The translations under genes and the position numbers were made by a program. 64,000 nucleotides of DNA. It comes from Variovorax atrisoli 110B (GTDB taxonomy: Bacteria; Pseudomonadota; Gammaproteobacteria; Burkholderiales; Burkholderiaceae_C). The notes under the pieces are model-generated. The model did no database searches. It saw nothing but the letters and a program-made list of their open reading frames with translations, and was not told where the DNA came from. Of the stretch, positions 36,793 through 45,264 are shown in pieces. Each line of letters begins with the position of its first letter. The first letter of the stretch is position 1. The stretch lies in the NCBI RefSeq assembly GCF_000382045.1, contig NZ_KB907452.1:498295-562294 (forward strand), given 5' to 3'.

Positions 36793-37758
36793 ATGACCAA
36801 CTACAACCACTGGTTCATCCGCGCCCGCCTCAAGACCCGCCAGCTGCTGCTGCTCGTGGCGCTGTCGGAAGAGGGCAACATCCATCGCGCGGCGCAGGTG
36901 CTCAACATGACGCAGCCCGCGGCCTCCAAACTGCTGAAAGACCTGGAGGACGTGCTGGAGGTGCCGCTGTTCGAACGCCTGCCGCGCGGCATGCGCCCGA
37001 CCTGGTACGGCGAGACCATGATCCGCCACGCCCGCGTGGCCCTCGCGAGCCTGAACCAGGCGCATGACGAGCTCACCGCGCTCAAGGCCGGCCGCTTCGG
37101 CCAGGTGAGCGTGGGCGCCATCACCGCGCCCGGCCTCACGCTGATGCCGCCGGCCGTGGCGATGGTGAAGCGCGAGCACCCCGACCTGCGCGTCTCGCTG
37201 GAGATCGAGACCAGTCCGGTGCTGATCGAGCGGCTGGAGCAGGGCAAGCTCGACATCCTGGTGGCGCGCCTTTTCGCCGAGCACGACAAGTCGCAGCTGC
37301 GCTACGAGGCACTCAGCGAGGAGCCCGTGTGCGCGCTGGTGCGCCCCGGCCATCCGCTGCTGGGCGTGAGCGGCCTCACGCTGCGCGACGTGGTGGGCGC
37401 CGGCTGGATCGTGCCGCCCGCAGGCAGCGTGCTGCGCCACCGCTTCGAGCTCATGTTCCAGGAGGAAGGCCTCGCTCCGCCCACCAACACCATCGAGAGC
37501 CCGGCACTGCTCTTCATCACGCGCATGCTGCAGCAGAGCGACATGGTGGCGGTGCTCGCGACCGACGTGGCGCGCTACTACGCCTCGCACGGCATCGTGT
37601 CGCTGCTGCCGCTGGACATGCCCTGCCACATGGACGCCTTCGGCATCATCACGCGCACCGACCGGCTTCTGTCACCGGCGGCGAAGGTGATGATGAAGGC
37701 GCTGAAAACGGCGAGCGTCAGCGTCTACGGGCGCAAGCTGGAGATGGAGATCGACTGA
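36793..37758 (+). CDS. LysR-family regulator of sugar catabolism, GbpR/GguR-like
   Basis: This 321-residue regulator has an N-terminal winged helix (LLLVALSEEGNIHRAAQVLNMTQPAASKLLKDLEDVLEVPLFERLPRGM) and a co-inducer domain. Unlike many LysR proteins it begins with about 20 extra residues (MTNYNHWFIRARLKTRQ). It resembles GbpR, the LysR protein next to chvE-like genes in Azospirillum and Agrobacterium, and the related GguR regulators. It is divergent from the sugar operon and presumably controls it and the SDR/lactonase pair. The ATG at 36793 has GGAG just upstream; an in-frame TTG at 36772 seems less likely. Confidence 0.85.
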   Translation: MTNYNHWFIRARLKTRQLLLLVALSEEGNIHRAAQVLNMTQPAASKLLKDLEDVLEVPLFERLPRGMRPTWYGETMIRHARVALASLNQAHDELTALKAGRFGQVSVGAITAPGLTLMPPAVAMVKREHPDLRVSLEIETSPVLIERLEQGKLDILVARLFAEHDKSQLRYEALSEEPVCALVRPGHPLLGVSGLTLRDVVGAGWIVPPAGSVLRHRFELMFQEEGLAPPTNTIESPALLFITRMLQQSDMVAVLATDVARYYASHGIVSLLPLDMPCHMDAFGIITRTDRLLSPAAKVMMKALKTASVSVYGRKLEMEID

Positions 37759-37825
37759 TCTCCGGATGCGGGATCGAGCAGCCCTTGCGCTCTTCGCGTA
37801 CGCCTGTCCGATCTCTTCCGATACC

Positions 37826-38599
37826 TCAGGTCCAACCGGCGTCGACGGTGAACTCCTGGGCCGTGCACATCTTCGAGTCGTCGGACGCGAGGAACAGCAC
37901 CATGCGTGCGATGTCTTCCGGCATCAGCTTGTCGGGCAGGCACTGGTTGCGCTTGAGGGCCTGCTCGCCTTCGTCGTCGAGCCACAGCTTGACCTGCCGC
38001 TCGGTCATCACCCAGCCGGGCGAGACGGTGTTGATGCGGATGCGGTCGCGGCCCAGGTCCACCGCGAGGCCGCGGGTGAGGCCGTTCACCGACGACTTCG
38101 CGATCGCGTAGCAGGGGTAGCCCGAGCCCTTGGTCTGCCAGCCGGTGGAGCCCAGGTTGATCACCGACCCGAAACCCAGCCTGCGCATGCCCGGCACCAC
38201 CGACTGGATGGCGAAGAGCGCGGGCCGCTCGTTGATGGCCATGCGGTTGTCGTAGTACTCGGGCGTGACCGATTCGAGCGTGTGGCGGTCATCGCTCGCC
38301 ACGTTGTTGACCAGCACCGCGAAGTCGCCGAGCTCGGCCGCCGCATCGGCGATGGCCTTCTGCAGCGCGGCGATGTCGCGCACGTCGCAGGCGCGCCACC
38401 ACGGCGCGGCATGGCCGGACTCCTCGATCTGCCGCGCGAGTGCCGCGCTGGCACTTTCGGCGATGTCGACGAAGGCCACGCGCGCACCCTGTTCCGCAAA
38501 AGCGGTGACGATCGCTGCGCCGATGCCGCTGCCTCCGCCGGTGACGAACACGGTGCGGCCCTTCAAGCTCGGATGAATGGAAAGCTGGGGGGAATTCAA
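37826..38599 (-). CDS. SDR-family dehydrogenase, probable sugar 1-dehydrogenase
   Basis: This 257-residue short-chain dehydrogenase has the cofactor motif TGGGSGIG, NNVAS, a catalytic Ser (NLGSTGW), YAIAK (the YxxxK pair) and a SPGWVMTE loop. Its role in this locus is most likely the first oxidation, aldose to aldonolactone, handing on to the divergent SMP-30 lactonase. The start is a TTG at 38599; CGGAGA lies seven bases upstream, and no ATG fits before the cofactor motif, so the TTG is well supported. It is convergent with the LysR gene across 67 bases. Confidence 0.83.
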   Translation of the reverse strand: MNSPQLSIHPSLKGRTVFVTGGGSGIGAAIVTAFAEQGARVAFVDIAESASAALARQIEESGHAAPWWRACDVRDIAALQKAIADAAAELGDFAVLVNNVASDDRHTLESVTPEYYDNRMAINERPALFAIQSVVPGMRRLGFGSVINLGSTGWQTKGSGYPCYAIAKSSVNGLTRGLAVDLGRDRIRINTVSPGWVMTERQVKLWLDDEGEQALKRNQCLPDKLMPEDIARMVLFLASDDSKMCTAQEFTVDAGWT

Positions 38600-38640
38600 G
38601 AAAAGTCTCCGGAATGGGCATCGAGAGATATTGCAATACA

Positions 38641-38692
38641 GATATCAATCGATGCCGTGATTTTCGATTTCGGTTATCAATATGCCTTGATA
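38641..38692. promoter_or_regulatory. operator candidates between SDR and lactonase genes
   Basis: GATATCAATC at 38641-38650 differs by one base from the two GATATCGATC sites next to the LysR gene. Beside it, TATCAA (38675-38680), six bases, TTGATA (38687-38692) is a perfect inverted repeat. Both lie in the 139-base AT-rich divergent promoter region. They probably serve the same regulator. Confidence 0.5.
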
Positions 38693-38738
38693 CGATCCGC
38701 CGCGTCAAGAAGACAGACACGAACAGGAAAGAAGACCA

Positions 38739-39671
38739 ATGAGCAAAGAGACAAGCAGCCCCGTTCCCTCTCCTTCCGTCATCGGCCAGGCCGAATGCAT
38801 CTGGCCCGCCGGCGCCAACCTTGGCGAAGGCACCATGTGGTCGCAGCGCGAGCAGGCGCTGTACTGGATCGACATCCTCACGCCGCGCCTCTTCCGCTAC
38901 GACCCGGCCACCGGCGCGCAGCGCACCTGGCACTTCGACGAGGAGATCACCGCCATCGCCGAGCGCGCATCGGCGCCCGGCCTCTTCGTCACGCTGCGCC
39001 GCGGCTTCGCGCTCGTCGACACCACCGCGCCCGGCGACGAGGCGAAGCCGCGCTACCTGCACCAGCCAGAGCCCGAACGCACCGGCAACCGCTTCAACGA
39101 CGGCAAGTGCGACGCGCGCGGCCGCTTCTGGGCCGGCAGCATGGACTTCGACTGCAAGGCCCCCACCGGCGCGCTCTACAGCTACGACGCCGACGGCCGC
39201 TGCGCGAAGCACGACGACGGCTTCGAGGTGACCAACGGCCCGACCTGGTCGGCCGACGGCCGCACCATGTACTTCAACAACACGGTGCTCAACAACCTGT
39301 ACGCCTACGACTTCGACATGGAAGCAGGCACCGTGTCGAACCGCCGCGTATGGCACCGCTTCCCCAGGCCCGACGGACTGCCCGACGGCATGACCACCGA
39401 TGCCGCAGGCCGCCTGTGGATCGCGCACTGGGGCGGCTCCTGCGTCACCTGCCACGACCCGGTGAGCGCGGCCGAGCTGTGCCGCATCGCCATACCCGCG
39501 AGCCACGTCACCGACTGCGCCTTCGGCGACGCCGACCTGCGCACGCTCTACATCACGACCGCGCGCAACGGCCTCACGCCCGAGCAGGAAGCGGCCGAAC
39601 CGCTGGCGGGTGGGCTCTTCAGGGTGCGCATCGACAGCCCGGGCGTGCCGGCTGCGCTGTTCGCGGCCTGA
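38739..39671 (+). CDS. SMP-30/gluconolactonase-family sugar lactonase
   Basis: This is a 310-residue six-bladed beta-propeller hydrolase. Metal-ligand motifs are visible: Glu in NLGEGTMW, Asn in RFNDGKCDARGRFW, Asn in TNGPTWS and Asp in DGLPDGMTTDAAGRLW. It would open the aldono-lactone made by the divergent SDR enzyme, giving the aldonate used by the IlvD/Edd dehydratase. No signal peptide is seen, so it is cytoplasmic. It shares its promoter region with the SDR gene, which ties it to the sugar pathway. Confidence 0.9.
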   Translation: MSKETSSPVPSPSVIGQAECIWPAGANLGEGTMWSQREQALYWIDILTPRLFRYDPATGAQRTWHFDEEITAIAERASAPGLFVTLRRGFALVDTTAPGDEAKPRYLHQPEPERTGNRFNDGKCDARGRFWAGSMDFDCKAPTGALYSYDADGRCAKHDDGFEVTNGPTWSADGRTMYFNNTVLNNLYAYDFDMEAGTVSNRRVWHRFPRPDGLPDGMTTDAAGRLWIAHWGGSCVTCHDPVSAAELCRIAIPASHVTDCAFGDADLRTLYITTARNGLTPEQEAAEPLAGGLFRVRIDSPGVPAALFAA

Positions 39672-39742
39672 GCAGCTTCCGGAAAGGCCGGGCCACGTCG
39701 AGGGGACAATCGAGGCATCCACCGGAAACCGCAACAACGACC

Positions 39743-40870
39743 ATGCCCCGCCTCGACGACCCCCTCCACGATGCCGAAATCGGCTCCCGCGACAGCACGC
39801 TCGACACCACGCGCATCGACGACGTGCGCATCGGCGCGGTGCGGCCGCTCATCACGCCCGCGCTGCTGCAGGAGCGCGTGCCGGTTCGCGACAACACGCT
39901 GGCGCTGGTCGAGCGCAGCCGCGCGGAGATCGCCGACGTGCTGCACGGGCGCGACGACCGGCTGGTGGTGGTGGTCGGCCCCTGCTCCATCCATGACCAC
40001 GACCAGGCCATCGAATACGCACAGCGCCTGAAGAAGGTCGCCGATTCGCTGCAGGACGACCTGCTCATAGTGATGCGCGCCTACTTCGAGAAGCCGCGCA
40101 CCACCGTAGGCTGGAAGGGCTACATCAACGACCCGCACCTGGACGGCAGCTTCGCGATCAACGAAGGACTGGAGCGCGCGCGCCGCCTGCTGCTGGAGCT
40201 GACCACGCTGGGCCTGCCGACCGGCACCGAGTTCCTCGACCTGCTGAGCCCGCAGTTCATCGCCGACCTGATCGCCTGGGGCGCTATCGGCGCGCGCACC
40301 ACCGAGAGCCAGAGCCACCGGCAGCTGGCCTCGGGCCTGAGCTGCCCCGTGGGCTTCAAGAACGGCACCGACGGCAGCGTGAAGGTCGCGGCCGACGCCA
40401 TCCTCGCGGCCCGCGCGCCGCACGCCTTCATGGGCATGACCAAGATGGGCATGTCCGCGATCTTCGAAACCCGCGGCAATGACGACTGCCACGTGATCCT
40501 GCGCGGCGGCAAGGCGCCCAACTACTCGGCCGCCGACGTCGCCGCCAGCTGCGAGGCGCTGCTGGCCAACGGCCTGCGCCCGCAGGTGATGATCGACGTC
40601 TCGCACGGCAACAGCAGCAAGCAGCACCAGCGCCAGATCGTGGTGGCCGAGGACGTGGCGGCGCAGATCACCGCCGGCGAGCGCCGCATCACCGGCGTGA
40701 TGATCGAGAGCCACCTGGAAGAAGGACGGCAGGACCTGAAGCCCGGCGTGCCGCTGAAGCACGGCGTGTCGATCACCGACGCCTGCATCGGCTTCGCGCA
40801 GACGGTGCCGGTGCTCGAAGGGCTGGCATCGGCTGTCAAGGCGCGGCGGCGCCTGTCGCCGACGGCCTGA
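39743..40870 (+). CDS. aroG: 3-deoxy-7-phosphoheptulonate synthase, AroG type
   Basis: This 375-residue class I DAHP synthase condenses phosphoenolpyruvate and erythrose 4-phosphate, the first step of the shikimate pathway. Key segments are VVVVGPCSIHD, MRAYFEKPRTTVGWKG, GARTTESQSHRQLASGLSCPVGFKNGTDG and the late metal-site region MIDVSHGNSSKQHQRQ and MIESHLEEGRQ. Which aromatic amino acid inhibits it cannot be read here, so the G/F/H letter is uncertain. It begins 71 bases after the lactonase gene but is not functionally linked to it. Confidence 0.92.
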   Translation: MPRLDDPLHDAEIGSRDSTLDTTRIDDVRIGAVRPLITPALLQERVPVRDNTLALVERSRAEIADVLHGRDDRLVVVVGPCSIHDHDQAIEYAQRLKKVADSLQDDLLIVMRAYFEKPRTTVGWKGYINDPHLDGSFAINEGLERARRLLLELTTLGLPTGTEFLDLLSPQFIADLIAWGAIGARTTESQSHRQLASGLSCPVGFKNGTDGSVKVAADAILAARAPHAFMGMTKMGMSAIFETRGNDDCHVILRGGKAPNYSAADVAASCEALLANGLRPQVMIDVSHGNSSKQHQRQIVVAEDVAAQITAGERRITGVMIESHLEEGRQDLKPGVPLKHGVSITDACIGFAQTVPVLEGLASAVKARRRLSPTA

Positions 40871-40899
40871 GGAGAACGGGAGCTCGAGTGGTTGTGGCG

Positions 40900-40927
40900 G
40901 TGTTCAAGGCTCGAGGGCCTTGAACAC
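40900..40927 (+). terminator. hairpin after aroG
   Basis: GTGTTCAAGG (40900-40909) pairs perfectly with CCTTGAACAC (40918-40927) around an eight-base loop, 30 bases after the aroG stop codon. No T run follows, so it may be an imperfect terminator or an mRNA end stabiliser. The rest of the 284-base gap up to 41154 shows no gene. Confidence 0.5.
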
Positions 40928-41154
40928 GCCGGGTGAATGGCGACAGCGGCTGGCATCGAGGCGGTCCCTGAGCGGTGTTGTTCCCCCCTCCCTTTTTTTG
41001 CCTCTACCAGCGCCGAACCGCTGTCGGGACGCAGTGTGCCCCCGGCCGGTGAAGTCGAAGTGAAGTGCATGGGGAAGTTTCGTGAAACGATACTCTGCGT
41101 CCCGCTTCACGGCACCTGCGCATCGACTGCGGGGGCGACATCCAGACATCGAAC

Positions 41155-42237
41155 ATGCCAGCGACTCCATCTTCTGCCCTCGGCAATCTCTTCTCGAGAA
41201 TCTTCACGAAGACCACGCCGTCCCAGCGGGCGGTGAAGGGGCGGGCAGGCATCCACCCCTGGCTGCAGGTCGGCGAGCAGGTACATGCCGACGTGCTTGC
41301 AGATGGCAGGGCCATCGCCCGGCTGGAGCACACGGCCGCGCTGCCCGGCCTGAAGAAGCATCCCGCCGTCACGTTCGACCTGCCTGCAGGACTCCAGCAG
41401 CTCGAATTGCGCGGCTCGCACGTCGACACGCAAGGGAAATCCGCTTCGTTCAAGAGGCGCTGGTCCGTGCTCGACATGGCCCGGCTCTCCCATCCTCTCT
41501 ACGACCAAGGCAAGTCCCTGGTCGACCGGATCCGCGCCTTTGCCGATCTCTCCCCATTGGTGGAACTCGGCGCGACCACCCTGCCAGTCGGCACCACGGC
41601 CGAAGCCGCCCTGCTCGAAGCCGAAGGCCGCCTGGGCACCTCGCTGCCCTCGCCGCTGCGCGAGGTGCTGTCAGAGATCCACATCGAGATCGGGAACTCG
41701 TACTTCCTGCAGCCCCACGACCTGCAGACGGCTGCGGGCCTGCTGCTCGGACTCGGGGGCTACAGCAGCGGCGATGGTGGAGCGCTCAGCCTCGACGAGC
41801 TGCTGCCGCCGCCCGTGCTCGCCCGCTACCGCCGCAGCGTGGCGGTGTTCGTCGAAATCGGCGACGGCCTCGGCGCGCTGGCCTGGGACCCTGAGGGCGT
41901 GATCGCCGATGAGCCGCCCAACACCACGGGCGACAATGGCAACCCCGGCGCGCGGCCCGCGACGCCCAACGAGGGCGTCTGGTACTGGCTGCATCAGGAG
42001 CGCATCGCCGAGCCCGAACTGCTGCTGGACGACGACTACAGGCCGCAGACCGCGCAAGCCGCCCTGACCAGCGTCTTCAAGCGCTTCGCCCTTTCGCAGG
42101 CCGCCTCCCCCGAAAGCGAAAAGCAGTTGCTGATCGACACGGCGCACCCGCGCAATCTCCTGCAGCTGAGCTTCGACGAGCCTCGAAAGCCGCGGCTGTG
42201 GATGCGCAGCTACGACTACCACTACAGCCTCTATTGA
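41155..42237 (+). CDS. uncharacterised protein with SUKH (SMI1/KNR4)-like region
   Basis: This is a 360-residue soluble protein without a signal peptide. Residues about 135-290 resemble the SUKH/SMI1-KNR4 fold: ALLEAEGRLGTSLPSPLREVLSEIHIEIGNSYFLQP, then a charged loop, VFVEIGDGLGALAWDPEG and VWYWLHQE. SUKH proteins are often immunity proteins of polymorphic toxins, but no toxin gene is nearby. The N-terminal 130 residues are unassigned and may be a separate domain. The family assignment is by eye and tentative. Confidence 0.6.
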   Translation: MPATPSSALGNLFSRIFTKTTPSQRAVKGRAGIHPWLQVGEQVHADVLADGRAIARLEHTAALPGLKKHPAVTFDLPAGLQQLELRGSHVDTQGKSASFKRRWSVLDMARLSHPLYDQGKSLVDRIRAFADLSPLVELGATTLPVGTTAEAALLEAEGRLGTSLPSPLREVLSEIHIEIGNSYFLQPHDLQTAAGLLLGLGGYSSGDGGALSLDELLPPPVLARYRRSVAVFVEIGDGLGALAWDPEGVIADEPPNTTGDNGNPGARPATPNEGVWYWLHQERIAEPELLLDDDYRPQTAQAALTSVFKRFALSQAASPESEKQLLIDTAHPRNLLQLSFDEPRKPRLWMRSYDYHYSLY

Positions 42238-42274
42238 CCCGGAAGGCACACACCGCCCCCTTACACTGCCGCCC

Positions 42275-44137
42275 ATGAGTACGCAGGGCTCAACCTCCTC
42301 CGTGGCGGACGGCACGATCGCGGGCACCGACGCCCCGCCCGGCATCGCCGACTCCCATGCGCAGCTGGTCCGCGAACGCCTGCTGCGGCGCATGTTCGTG
42401 ATGGGCCCGCCCACGGTGCTGACGGCGCTTGCGGCCGCCATCGCGATGGCGGCCGTGTTCTTCTGGATGACGCGAGGCATCGGCGCGCTGACCTGGGGCA
42501 TCGCGACCTGCGCGCTGCTCGGCCTGCGGCTGTTGTTCATGCGCTGGAACGCGCGCCTCTATCCCGAACCCGAATTCACCCTGCGCCAACCCGACGGCGC
42601 ATGGCGCTTCATGCTGCCGCTGGGCACCTACATGGCCATGTGGACGCTGGCGCCCTGGGCCCTGATGCCGCCCGGCACCGAATCGCCCTCGCGCATCCTG
42701 ATCCTGCTGCTGGGCATGTTCGCCGTGCTGATGGGCTCGGTGCCGGTGATCGCCACCTGGCGCGCGATGGTGCCGGTGGTCACCATTCCGCTCACGCTGG
42801 GCGTGGTGACGCGCTTCGCGTGGATGGGCGGCACCGACGGCTGGTTCGCCTGCGTGGTCGGCCTGCTCTTCGGCGGCTCGATGGCGCGCTATGCGCTGTC
42901 GCAGCACCAGCTCATCCGGCGCAGCCTCTCGGACCAGATCGACAAGGAGCTGCTGAGCGAACAGCTGATGCGCCAGTCCTTCGAGCTGCAGCGCCTGAAC
43001 CGCGAGCGCAGCCGCTTCTTCGCCTCGGCCAGCCATGACCTGCGCCAGCCGGTGCATGCGCTGGCGCTGTTCTCGCGCTCGCTGGAACGCGACCTCGCCG
43101 AGCACCCGCTGGCCCCCGTGGCAGGCCGCGTGGTGCAGGCGACCGATGCGGTCAGCGGCCTGCTCAATGCGATGCTCGACATCTCCAAGATCGACGCGGG
43201 CACCGTGGTGCCCCGGCCGACGGAGATCGCGGTGGACCCGCTGTTCCTGCGGCTCGCGCAGCTCTTCGAGCCCCGCGCCCAGCAGGCGGGCCTCTCGCTG
43301 CGCTTCCACACCGCGCCCGAATGGCTGCAGACCGACCCCGACCTGCTGCTGCGCGTGCTGACCAACTTCGTCGACAACGCGCTCAAGTACACCCGAAGCG
43401 GCGGCATCCTCGTGAGCGCCCGGCCGCGCGGCGACCGCCTGCGGCTGGCCGTGTGGGACACGGGCCTGGGCATCGCGCCCGAGCACCTGCCGCACGTGTT
43501 CGACGAGTTCTACCAGGTCGACAACCCGCAGCGCGACGTCGCGCGCGGGCTGGGCATCGGGCTGGCGATCGTCAAGCGGCTGGTCGACCTGCTCAGCGGC
43601 GAGATCGGCGTGCGCTCGCAGCAGGACCGCGGCAGCGTGTTCTGGGTCGACCTGCCGCGCAGGCCGCCTGCTGCACCGGCGCCGCTGGCCCTCGCCCCGG
43701 CGGCCGCCCCGGACACTGCCAGTGCCGACACGGCGGAAACACCGCTCGTGCCCCCACGCGTGCTGCTGCTGGACGACGAGCAGCCCGTTGGCGAAGCCGT
43801 GCGCATGTGGCTCGCGCCCTATTGCGAGCGCATCGAGATCACCAGCCGGCTGGCCGATGCCTGCGCGCAGGTGCGGGCCACGCCCGAGGGCTTCGACGCC
43901 TTCATCGTCGACTTCCGGCTGGCCGATCCTCAGGACGGCATCCAGGCCACCGCCGAGCTGCGCCAGCTCGCGGGCCGCCGCGTGCCCACCATCCTCGTCA
44001 CGGGCGACACCGACCCCGAGCGCGTGCGCGCGGCCTATGCCAGCGGCCTGGTGGTGATGTTCAAGCCGGTGCAGCCCGAGGTGCTGCTGCGCACGCTGCA
44101 CCAGATCATCCGCAGCGAGGCGAGAGAGCGGGCCTGA
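42275..44137 (+). CDS. hybrid sensor histidine kinase/response regulator
   Basis: This 620-residue membrane-bound hybrid kinase has five or six hydrophobic segments at the N-terminus with almost no periplasmic loops, a short coiled linker and a HisKA domain with His254 (SASHDLRQPVHAL). An ATPase domain follows (NFVDNALKYT, WDTGLGIAPEH, GLGIGLAIVKRL). A C-terminal receiver domain carries Asp546 (FIVDFRL) and the late Lys (MFKPV). No output gene is adjacent, so it is an orphan. Signals sensed in or near the membrane are likely. It is convergent with galM. Confidence 0.9.
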   Translation: MSTQGSTSSVADGTIAGTDAPPGIADSHAQLVRERLLRRMFVMGPPTVLTALAAAIAMAAVFFWMTRGIGALTWGIATCALLGLRLLFMRWNARLYPEPEFTLRQPDGAWRFMLPLGTYMAMWTLAPWALMPPGTESPSRILILLLGMFAVLMGSVPVIATWRAMVPVVTIPLTLGVVTRFAWMGGTDGWFACVVGLLFGGSMARYALSQHQLIRRSLSDQIDKELLSEQLMRQSFELQRLNRERSRFFASASHDLRQPVHALALFSRSLERDLAEHPLAPVAGRVVQATDAVSGLLNAMLDISKIDAGTVVPRPTEIAVDPLFLRLAQLFEPRAQQAGLSLRFHTAPEWLQTDPDLLLRVLTNFVDNALKYTRSGGILVSARPRGDRLRLAVWDTGLGIAPEHLPHVFDEFYQVDNPQRDVARGLGIGLAIVKRLVDLLSGEIGVRSQQDRGSVFWVDLPRRPPAAPAPLALAPAAAPDTASADTAETPLVPPRVLLLDDEQPVGEAVRMWLAPYCERIEITSRLADACAQVRATPEGFDAFIVDFRLADPQDGIQATAELRQLAGRRVPTILVTGDTDPERVRAAYASGLVVMFKPVQPEVLLRTLHQIIRSEARERA

Positions 44138-44149
44138 CCGGCCGCCGCG

Positions 44150-45253
44150 TCAGCCCAGCAATCCGAACCGGTGCTCGGTCGCGCTGTGGAAGCGTTCGCC
44201 CGGCCGCAGCACCGTCGACGGAAACTCCGGCCGGTTCGGCGAATCGGGGAAGTGCTGCGTCTCCAGGCACAGCCCGTCGCCCTGCCTGATGCTCGCGCCC
44301 GCACTGCCGAAGAGGCTGCCGTCGAGGAAGTTGCCCGAGTAGAACTGCACGCCCGGCTCGCTGGTGTGCACTTCCATCACGCGGCCCGAGGCATCGTGCT
44401 CCAGCCGGGCCGCGAGCGCGAGGCCCTGTGCGGCACCGGCGGCAACAGTGCGATCGAGCACCCAGTTGTGGTCGTAGCCATGGGCGCGCATCAGCTGCTC
44501 GTGGCCCTCGCGGATGCGCTCGCCGATGTGCGTCGCGGTGCGGAAGTCGAAGGGAGTGCCGGCCACGTCGGCGGTACCCAGCGGGATCAGCGTCTCGTCC
44601 ACGGGGCAGTAGCGGCTCGCGGGAAGCATCAGGCGGTGGTCCATCACCGAGCCGCTGCCCGCGAGGTTGAAGTAGTCGTGGTGGCTCAGGTTCAGCACGG
44701 TGGGGCTGTCGGCGATGGCGCTGTAATCGATGCGCCAGGTGTTCGCGCTGGTGCTCAGCGTGTAGCGCACCGTGAGCCGCACTTCGCCCGGATAGCCCTC
44801 CTCGCCGTCGGCGCTGGTGTAGCGCAGTTCGAGGGCGATGCCGTCGGCGCCTGCCTGCTGCGCCGGAAGCGGCTCGATCTCCCAGTAGCGCTTGCCCAAG
44901 CCCGCAGCGCCGCCGTGCAGCGAGTTGGGGCCGTCGTTCAGGCCCAGCTGATGCACCCTGCCGTCGAGCGTGAAGCGCCCGCCCGCGATGCGGTTCGCGT
45001 AGCGCCCGACGATGGTTCCCAGGTGCGGATGCGGCCCCAGGTAGTCGGCCAGCGAGGGCAGGCCCAGCACCACGCTGCCGCTGCGCCCGTGCCGGTCGGG
45101 CACGTGCAGCGCGGTGACGATGCCGCCGACGTTGATGGCGCTCAGGCTCAGCCCGAGGCCGTTGTCGAGGGTGTACTCGGTGACCACACGGCCGTCGGGC
45201 ATGCGGCCGTACTCGCGCGATGCGATGCTGCTTTTCTGTTCTCGATTGCTCAT
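44150..45253 (-). CDS. galM: aldose 1-epimerase
   Basis: This 367-residue mutarotase interconverts alpha- and beta-anomers of aldoses. VGRYANRIAGGRF, LNDGPNSLHGG and LSHHDYFNLAG carry catalytic or binding His residues. VQFYSGNFLDG and a conserved late acidic region (FPDSPNRPEFPS) carry the general-base Glu. No signal peptide is present. It is the third gene of an operon with the CapA/Mur fusion and a secreted hydrolase, 11 bases after the latter, which suggests a sugar-containing product or substrate in that operon. Confidence 0.92.
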   Translation of the reverse strand: MSNREQKSSIASREYGRMPDGRVVTEYTLDNGLGLSLSAINVGGIVTALHVPDRHGRSGSVVLGLPSLADYLGPHPHLGTIVGRYANRIAGGRFTLDGRVHQLGLNDGPNSLHGGAAGLGKRYWEIEPLPAQQAGADGIALELRYTSADGEEGYPGEVRLTVRYTLSTSANTWRIDYSAIADSPTVLNLSHHDYFNLAGSGSVMDHRLMLPASRYCPVDETLIPLGTADVAGTPFDFRTATHIGERIREGHEQLMRAHGYDHNWVLDRTVAAGAAQGLALAARLEHDASGRVMEVHTSEPGVQFYSGNFLDGSLFGSAGASIRQGDGLCLETQHFPDSPNRPEFPSTVLRPGERFHSATEHRFGLLG

Positions 45254-45264
45254 GTGTCCGGCGA

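Noticed and set aside
39743..40870. DAHP synthase as part of the arabinose pathway because of its position.
   Set aside because: It has its own function in aromatic amino acid synthesis and lies outside the divergent promoter; proximity seems incidental.
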